A stretch of DNA of 64,000 bases from Anastatus disparis (lineage: Eukaryota > Arthropoda > Insecta > Hymenoptera > Eupelmidae), in the NCBI GenBank assembly GCA_017163975.1, contig JAFFSR010000230.1, forward strand, positions 1,259,001 through 1,323,000. Direction: 5' to 3'. How positions within the stretch are numbered: the stretch's first letter is position 1; every line of letters begins with the position of its first letter. Shown here one piece after another: positions 58,305 through 64,000 of this stretch. The notes under the pieces were generated by a model. It was not told the origin of the DNA, searched no databases, and saw nothing but the letters and a program-made list of their open reading frames with translations. The translations under genes and the position numbers were made by a program.

Positions 58305-58560
58305 TGTTGAAACGGAGCTTCAACAAACCAAACTTCCCCAGCGCCACCTAAAGCTTGCTGAAGCGCGCTGTATAATCGAGCCCTGCTATTCCAGTCTGAC
58401 GTCGCCCGCCGTGTCCAGTAGAGCTACCCTTTAGACGTCTTTATTAAATTAATTAGATTGTCATATATATATTTGTTTTACAATAATGTTTTAGGATTAA
58501 TAAAGTGATTTATTCATTTATAAATAAAGTATTTTTGAGTATTGGCACCCAGCTCCAACA
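58305..58560 (+). repeat. 3' LTR of the copia-type element
   Basis: 256 bp. Compared with the 5' LTR it has one C-to-T change (position 16 of the LTR), one TA unit less and one T less. Followed by the TGAAT duplication. Confidence 0.95.
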
Positions 58561-59013
58561 TGAATAATATTAAAGAATTATAACATCGACTGTGAAAATT
58601 AATGAATGAAAATTAAATTGACATAAAGTATTAATATCAACTTTCGCAGTTTTGGAATCTAGAAAGTCGAAGCATACGAACTCGCAACGTTGTCTCTGTG
58701 TTCGATCTCGGCTTGCGGCATATGAGATGCCAACGAGTCCAAGCAGGCAACCAGGCAATACTAAAAGTTGTGCCCGGTCTCGGCTCTCGGCATGCGAGAT
58801 GCTGATGAGTCGAAGCGATTGACCTGGCAATGCAGTCGCAGCGCTCTACTCGGATTCACGTTACTATCTTGCACAAACAGTCGCAATGATTGACTGCGAT
58901 ATGATTAGGCATTAACCTACTACGATTTTATGCATTCTCATGCTTTGAATGTTGTTCGCATCTAGCTAATACGATCAACCTTGCAACGTTCGATTCGGGT
59001 TTTTTTTTCAGTG

Positions 59014-59271
59014 TAGTTTAAAAATTTTTTTTTTTATAGCATATCTAAAAATCTAAACTTTGATTTCCTTTTATTTAAGTTGGTTTAACTAACATTTATT
59101 TATTTAAATTTATTTTTATACCAGAGCGAACTTGCAGAAATTTTCTATTCAAACCTTCTGATCCTACCCTACCGTAGGTTAAGTAGTTAACTACAAATAA
59201 GTTAGCAATAATTTTTTTTTGCTTTTGCGTGCATCCCTTGCGTAGTGTAATAGCTTTTATCTTTTTTATTA
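59014..59271. other. Short spacer, no gene seen
   Basis: AT-rich DNA between the end of interval C and the start of the next retroelement's gag. The 5' LTR of that element would be expected here, but no LTR-like ends or primer site are recognisable. Confidence 0.4.
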
Positions 59272-60256
59272 TGGCAGGTAGACAGTTAAATGTAGAACCC
59301 CTATGGATCTAAGAGAATATCTGCCAAAGTAATGTTTCGAAAGCGACAGAGAAGATTGCTTTAATAGAAGACCAGTTGTTCATAGTACAGATCTATGGAT
59401 ACCATAGTCGAGAAGTGAGCATGACGAATTTATTCCGTATTCGCGGGTTTCGCGGTATAAGCTCAGAAGATATCTAGGCGAAAGAGCCGCCGCGTGGCAT
59501 ACGCTGATGAACGATGTGACGGACAACTTTCAGCTGGGGTATAATACCCTCCCGTTGGAAAACTCTACAATGGTGTTAAAGGACAATCGACGACATACAA
59601 TGAACGTTAATGTAGAGGTACATATTCCAATCGAACCTGTCTTACCTACGGGTCAAACCACCTGCATGTTTAGGAACCGGATCACGCTAGGCAAGTCAAT
59701 GGAGCAATTCCTTAGCGATCCACTTAGGAACCCTACAAGCAGCTTAAAAAACCCTATTTCTCTCAGCACCAGCAATGCGATTATTCACCCATCGACCGCA
59801 CCTCTCCAAACGCAATCCCCCTAAACATTACCCGTCGAGCGTGAATACGTCTATGTTTCACCAAGAGAAGATACTAGTCAACTCTTTGGAAATTAGCACA
59901 TTTTGTTTAAAGGAGATTATAAAAAGGATTCAAAATCTTTCTTCAACAATTTGCACGGATTTCGAGCTGCTCATGGCTTTACTGTAGATATAGTTATCAG
60001 GGCGTTACCCGCAGTATTGGACGAAGAAGCTTATCAATGGTTCGAGAGAGAAAATCAAAATTGGCGGACATTTAAAAAGTTAATTGGTGCATTTTGCTTG
60101 CAATCTTGCTTGGAGGATGTGCAAGAGCATTTAAGAGTAAAAATTAAGCGAAGAACCCAAGGCTCTCAAGAAGGTATCAGCACTTATCTGTCAAAGCTGA
60201 GAGATCTAATGGACCAAGTTTGTCCAATGATAACGACTGATGAGCACCAGCCTTGA
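59272..60256 (+). pseudogene. gag: gag of the right-hand gypsy-type element
   Basis: An ATG at 59272 opens a frame with stops (TAA at ~59311, TAG at ~59476). Further frames (59507-59824, 59903-60256) continue. The last has the Retrotrans_gag signature AYQWFERENQNWRTFKKLIG followed by a basic helix and GSQEGISTYLSKLRDLM. This is the capsid core in Ty3/gypsy elements. Frameshifts separate the blocks. Confidence 0.7.
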
Positions 60257-60739
60257 TGCAGTAACCTTCATTCTAGCTATCGACAGGAGATCTAAAGAGA
60301 TTAATTAATAGCTTCACAGAACTGCAGCGATTAGACAAGAGAGAAGAGACTCGCAAAGCCCAAGATAAGGCATGCCGACCTTTTCCAGACCCTAATGAGT
60401 CATTGTTTCCTACTACAGATTGCACTTGTGTGAAGCAGTCTAGATTAAATAAAACTACTCTTACTTCTTCCATTGCTTAAGAAGATGCTCTACAACATTC
60501 TGACCCAACTCCAACGTTAACTTTCGTCAATAGAAATCATTCTGCCCCTGTTTTAGCAGTAAGACAGTAGGAAAATAACATAAATCACTAGAAACCTGCT
60601 TTTAAAAATCAAGAAGTACTTTACTCTAATAAAACTGAAAATAACAATGATCAAGTCTGTTCTCCTGATCGCAAATCCCAAGCGCCGAATCAGAATCAGA
60701 CTAAATCTCCCTTAAATAAAAATTCAAAGCCTATCGTCG

Positions 60740-60830
60740 AAAATATTTGGCAAAAGCAGAAAGAGCCATGTTAAAGGTATGGAAAATTGGGACATTGGTT
60801 ACGTGAATGTTCGTAATCATTGAGGTGCTG
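60740..60830 (+). pseudogene. Damaged CCHC zinc knuckle
   Basis: Near 60769 the plus frame reads Cys, stop, then YGKLGHWLREC. The spacing matches a nucleocapsid CCHC knuckle in which the second Cys position is Tyr and one codon is TAA. It marks the gag-pol boundary. The bases from 60830 to 61135 are degenerate, possibly protease, with no DTG motif identified. Confidence 0.5.
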
Positions 60831-61234
60831 CGGGTGCAGACGACTTAACATGCATATTGAGGATTCCAAAATTTGTTTCTTCCAATAAAGCGCGTTTGAC
60901 TCAACCGCTTCTCATGGAACTGGCAGGTAGGCCTGTATGTTCGAGTAATTTTAACGAAATAACAGAGCAAAAATGACTTTGAACACCAGAAGCTCAGAAC
61001 GTGATAGCAGAAAAATCAACTGCTTCGAATAGCCTAGCATATAGCCAAGTGGCTAAAATTCATCCAGCGAAAAACCCTATGGCATGGAGCAATATGACCA
61101 ACAGCGATTGTGGTATAAATAGAAAAATAAATTAGCGAGCAACTCTTATTATAATAATAGCAACAGCTAAGCAATGAGTTGCATTAGCAGTATTGAAAAT
61201 AGTTCGAATAAAGTAGCAAATAGCCAGAGCAATA

Positions 61235-61450
61235 AACAAAATAAAAAGAGTGAGCGAGCAAAGCAGAGCAATTCGGAAAATAAAAAGAGCGAGCAAGCAA
61301 AGAAAAACCATGAGCAATTAGAAAACAAAAAGAGCAAGCGAGCAAAATAGAGCAGTAACCTAAAAAAATAAAAAGAGCGAGCAAGCAAAAGAGAATAGCA
61401 ACACATTGAATAGCAATAGTAACATAACAAATTGTAATAAAGAGCGAGCA
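61235..61450. repeat. Minisatellite, 39-45 bp period, 4-5 units
   Basis: The unit contains TAAAAAGAGCGAGCAAGCAA and recurs at about 61242, 61281, 61326 and 61369, with a partial copy near 61437. All spacings but one are multiples of three (39, 45, 43), and the plus frame reads Asn/Lys/Ser/Glu-rich. The overlapping minus ORFs here are shadows of this repeat. Confidence 0.8.
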
Positions 61451-61799
61451 GAGAAAAATAACCATCTTTCTAATAATACTAATTAAATAGCAACTTATAT
61501 ATCAATAAATAGCTATTGTAGCACCGTCAATAGTAGCATACGTACTATCAACCAGCCCTACACCCTTATAAATTTTAGCGATTCCGATTACATTCCTCAA
61601 GCAACTAACGAAAAAGTAACCTATAAACACGTATTGTTAATACAGCCATAGACTTTATTAAAGAGCAATGACAGTTTTTAGTATAAAAATTAAATGGCAG
61701 AAAAGTAAAAGGTATATTTTATAATGGTTCTGTACACTCGTACCTAGGCATGGATTTAGCAGCTGAATTAAAGAATAAAAGTATACCTCAATCTACTTA

Positions 61800-61993
61800 C
61801 GTGTGTTTCTTGAGCTATAAAAAAAGGTGCATACTTTCGATCATTTTCAAATTTTTAGGACATAATAAATACGGTAGATATAAAAGTTTAACCCTATCCT
61901 GGTACATATGCCCTTTTTTATAAATCTGTTTGACTATTTTTAATGTAAGCGTAATTTTTAGGTGAAATTTTTTTATAACTCAAGAAACACACG
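61800..61993. mobile_element. MITE, 194 bp, TA target
   Basis: The tip CGTGTGTTTCTTGAGCTATA and inverted right tip (CGTGTGTTTCTTGAGTTATA) are flanked by TA (61798-61799, 61994-61995). No coding sequence. It is inserted in the gap where RT would be. Confidence 0.85.
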
Positions 61994-62225
61994 TAGAAAA
62001 ATATAAAAAAAGTATCATTTTTGACGTATAAAATTATATACCGTGAAGGGCAATTTTCTAATCGATACCAAAATTTAATTACATATTCTACTTAAAAAAA
62101 CTAGTAATGTAAACCTTTATTAAAGTGTGTGCCACCCCAGAAACTTGTATTATAGACTTTTGAATTGTTAAAAATCGAATGACCAAAATGAATGAAGTTT
62201 TTGAAAATTGCCCATATGGTAATGG

Positions 62226-63250
62226 AGAAAACCTTTGGTCGTTTAGCTACCTATTATCACTGGCCAGGGTATTACCACGACACCTGTCAATATGTAACAG
62301 CATTTTAAGAGTGCCAAACACAAACAATCTCAACAAATCCTTACTGGCCTGATGGAAGAAAAATATATTCAAGACCAATGGACGGTTGTCTTTGCAGACA
62401 ATAATGGCATAAAACCCCATCACGAGCACGTTACAAATACTTTCTCATATTTAAAGACTTATTTACACGTTATGTAGAATTGAGACCTCTTTGTAAAGTG
62501 GATAACAAGAACGCCATCTAAGCTTTTGTAAAATTAATTATTGATAGATGGGGTCGTCCTCAATATTTATTAACTGATAACGAATTAGAAATTAAAAATC
62601 AAGTTGTAAATGATCGTCTAGGGAAATATGGCATAAAACATTCGACTACCCTCTTTCTCCCTATTTATCATGCGCAATCAAACTCTGTAGAGCGTATAAA
62701 CCGTAATTTGAAACCCATGATTAATAGTTTTATTGAACAAGACCACCGCGATTGGGACAAACATTTAAGTGAGTTTAGTTTTGCATTAAATACTATGGTG
62801 CATTCATCCACCAAATTCACTCTAGCATTCCCAAATATGGGTCGCAATCTTACTCCTACAATTCTATTTCGTAAATCCATTGAAAGCCCTAAATCAATTT
62901 AGCAAGGTAATACAGCAGAATGGGCAGACAAAGTGAAAAAACTACCAGCAATACATGATTTAGTAAAAAGATATGCAGATAATACCACTGCTCGTCAAGA
63001 TAAACATTATAATAAAAATAGACCGCATGTAACGTTTGAACCAGGAGATCTAGTAAGTCATAGAAATCACGTATTATATTCAGCTAGTAACAAATTTGTA
63101 GCAAAATTAGCTCCAAAATTTATTGGACCAGCCAAAATGATTAAAGTATTCTCGCCAGTAGTATACTTTGTGGAAGACATATATTCGAAGCGACAAACCG
63201 AAGTTTTTGTCAAAGATCTTAAAAAATATATACCACTCAGACAGAGAGCC
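62226..63250 (+). pseudogene. Integrase of the right-hand gypsy-type element
   Basis: The zinc-binding part (YYHWPGYYHDTCQYV..., 62248-62310) is in a decayed frame. The catalytic core follows: DLFTRYVELRPL (first Asp), YLLTDNELEI (second Asp, ~62577), then SVERINRNLKPM (Glu, ~62690). The second Asp to Glu distance is 37 residues, against 35 in the family. The same frame continues through TAA (62519-62521) and TAG (62900-62902) to the C-terminal DKHYNKNRPHVTFEPGDLV and FIGPAKMIKVFSPVVYFVED, an SH3-like end domain. Only two stops disrupt ~800 bp of it. Confidence 0.85.
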
Positions 63251-63299
63251 AATGCTAGTTCCGCACAAAAAAATGACCATCGCCAAAATATCGGAAATA

Positions 63300-63500
63300 C
63301 ATTTGGCGAGGCATTGGGCATCTATAGCCGAACTATATGCATATATGCCAGATGTATTTCAATGTATCGCCGCTATATCGCCACAGAGCAAATCCCATAC
63401 TTCGCACATACATCGCCCATATATGGCATATTAAAAATTTGTTGTCAAATCTCGCCGATATATGGGCAATGTTTCAGCCATATATTTATAAATATCGCAA
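63300..63500. repeat. GCCATATAT/CGGCGATATA-motif cluster
   Basis: Several palindromic words (ATCGCCCATATATGGC, CTCGCCGATATATGGGC, GCCATATATTTATAAATATCGC) lie after the integrase. The ORF runs through them to 63607 but the peptide is repetitive (SPIYG), so I treat it as non-coding. Perhaps a small MITE. Confidence 0.45.
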
Positions 63501-63578
63501 CATATAATTTATATTTTCTTAAATATTTTCATTATTTTTCGTTTTTAAAAACAAATTTAGCTTTGATTCTTAATAAAC

Positions 63579-64000
63579 ATTGTTACGTCCCGCTAACTCA
63601 TGGTTAGAGGATCATCCATTATGATCGTTGACTCTATTGAGTCTATGCTTGCATTTAAGCAATACTTGTATGTGTAAAGCCGTCAACCAGACAAGTTGCT
63701 ATGCCGTCTGATGCGGGCTCGAGTATGTCAGTGTGTAGTCTGTGTAATTATTTCAGGTGTTAGTAGAGGATTGATTTTATTATGGATAATTTCCTTTATT
63801 ACTGAAGACCAAGTGCCTCACTATGTGGGGCTTTACCGTTTAGGATAGGATAAGGTGCCCGCTTTTATGGGCGCTAGATTTTAGCCCCATCTTCTCTCTC
63901 GCTGCTGAGCTCCGCTGGCCTTCGTGTGCGTGGTCTCGCGATTTCGCACGCGCTTAGCTAACATGAGACCTAAGCGCGCTTTCTGTATATGATATGTATG
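63579..64000 (+). repeat. Probable start of the 3' LTR
   Basis: TGTTACGTCCCGCTAACTCA follows the integrase region by ~330 bp and starts GC-richer sequence with CTCTCTCGCTGCTGAGCTCC. TG start and CG-rich composition fit a gypsy-group LTR. There is no second copy in the window and the end is off the edge, so it is inferred. Confidence 0.4.

Larger units (their letters stand above)
51576..58560 (+). mobile_element. Ty1/copia-type LTR retrotransposon, defective
   Basis: Two LTRs (51576-51834 and 58305-58560) with TG...CA ends are flanked by TGAAT on both sides (51571-51575, 58561-58565). The primer site directly after the 5' LTR, GGTTATAGGCCCAG, is nearly that of Drosophila copia, which is primed by half of tRNA-iMet. 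A purine-rich TTGGAGGGAGGGAG precedes the 3' LTR. The LTRs differ by one substitution plus two small indels in a TA and a T run, while the interior is full of stops. It inserted in the right arm of C. Confidence 0.92.
40180..59013. mobile_element. Long-TIR interval C, 18.8 kb, TA-flanked
   Basis: The outer tips CACTAAAAAAACCCCGAATC and, inverted, CACTGAAAAAAAAACCCGAA sit inside TA (40178-40179, 59014-59015). The left arm (40180-41020) matches the inverted right arm in pieces: 59013-58566, then 51570-50450 beyond the copia insertion, then 49930-49814. Shared landmarks include GATGCGAACAACATTC, CAATCATTGCGACTGT, GAGTAGAGCGCTGCGACTGC, AGGAAACTTGCCTGATTAAT and TTAGAGCTCTAGTTTCAAAC. The arms are GC-richer near the tips. 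Tip and target point to a Tc1/mariner-type non-autonomous element, greatly enlarged by nested insertions. Confidence 0.75.
59272..64000 (+). mobile_element. Ty3/gypsy-type LTR retroelement, decayed, running off the window
   Basis: Plus-strand order: a gag start at ~59272, the capsid part of gag, a damaged zinc knuckle, a low-complexity tract, a MITE, then integrase zinc-binding and catalytic domains, and a probable 3' LTR from ~63579. Reverse transcriptase and RNase H are missing between ~61000 and 62200. It is a different lineage from the errantivirus-like element at the left end: there is no env, and Gag and integrase differ. Confidence 0.75.

Noticed and set aside
61132..61465. Overlapping hydrophobic minus-strand ORFs
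   Set aside because: Shadows of the A/G-rich minisatellite on the plus strand.

Overview
The window is AT-rich eukaryotic DNA, most likely from an insect. The retroelement and transposase families (env-bearing Ty3/gypsy, copia with a tRNA-iMet-type primer site, Tc1/mariner, ZMYM1-like hAT) suggest this, but the species is not determined. I find no host gene I can defend. Almost the whole 64 kb is explained by transposable elements nested in one another, and an unusually large share of them are foldback (palindromic) elements.

Layout. (1) 1-9945: an errantivirus-like LTR retroelement read on the minus strand. From right to left it has two unrecognised 5' ORFs, gag, protease, reverse transcriptase, RNase H, an integrase lacking its catalytic core, and two env-like genes in tandem. 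It is broken by stops and frameshifts and neither LTR was identified. (2) 10183-13868: a Tc1/mariner-like relic with ~0.7-0.8 kb inverted repeats. (3) 13869-17726: no recognisable gene. (4) 18293-22632: two adjacent long-TIR elements (D and A). (5) 22697-36970: a 14-kb interval bounded by ~1.2-kb inverted repeats (family B). Inside it are a CACGTAA-rich repeat field, a ~332-bp tandem array, a foldback with ~27-bp repeats, a tRNA-like SINE candidate, and a DNA transposon whose transposase-like gene is broken by one frameshift. (6) 37813-38787: a complete TA-flanked palindrome. (7) 40180-59013: an 18.8-kb interval with TA-flanked inverted termini (family C). It contains a GGGG/TAA-flanked element full of palindromes, a 3'-truncated hAT element with a 413-codon transposase ORF, and a copia-type element with near-identical LTRs and a perfect 5-bp target duplication. 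(8) 59272-64000: a decayed Ty3/gypsy-type element on the plus strand (gag, integrase, start of a probable LTR).

The most striking pattern is a set of palindromic elements flanked by TTAA. The five complete ones are all 377-390 bp long. Four of the families have unrelated interiors but share a ~31-bp tip ending in TCTAAT. Two of them sit in one arm of a larger foldback, and the other arm preserves the empty site. Coordinates of large inverted-repeat families were read by eye and are good to about 5-30 bp unless an exact target duplication is given.
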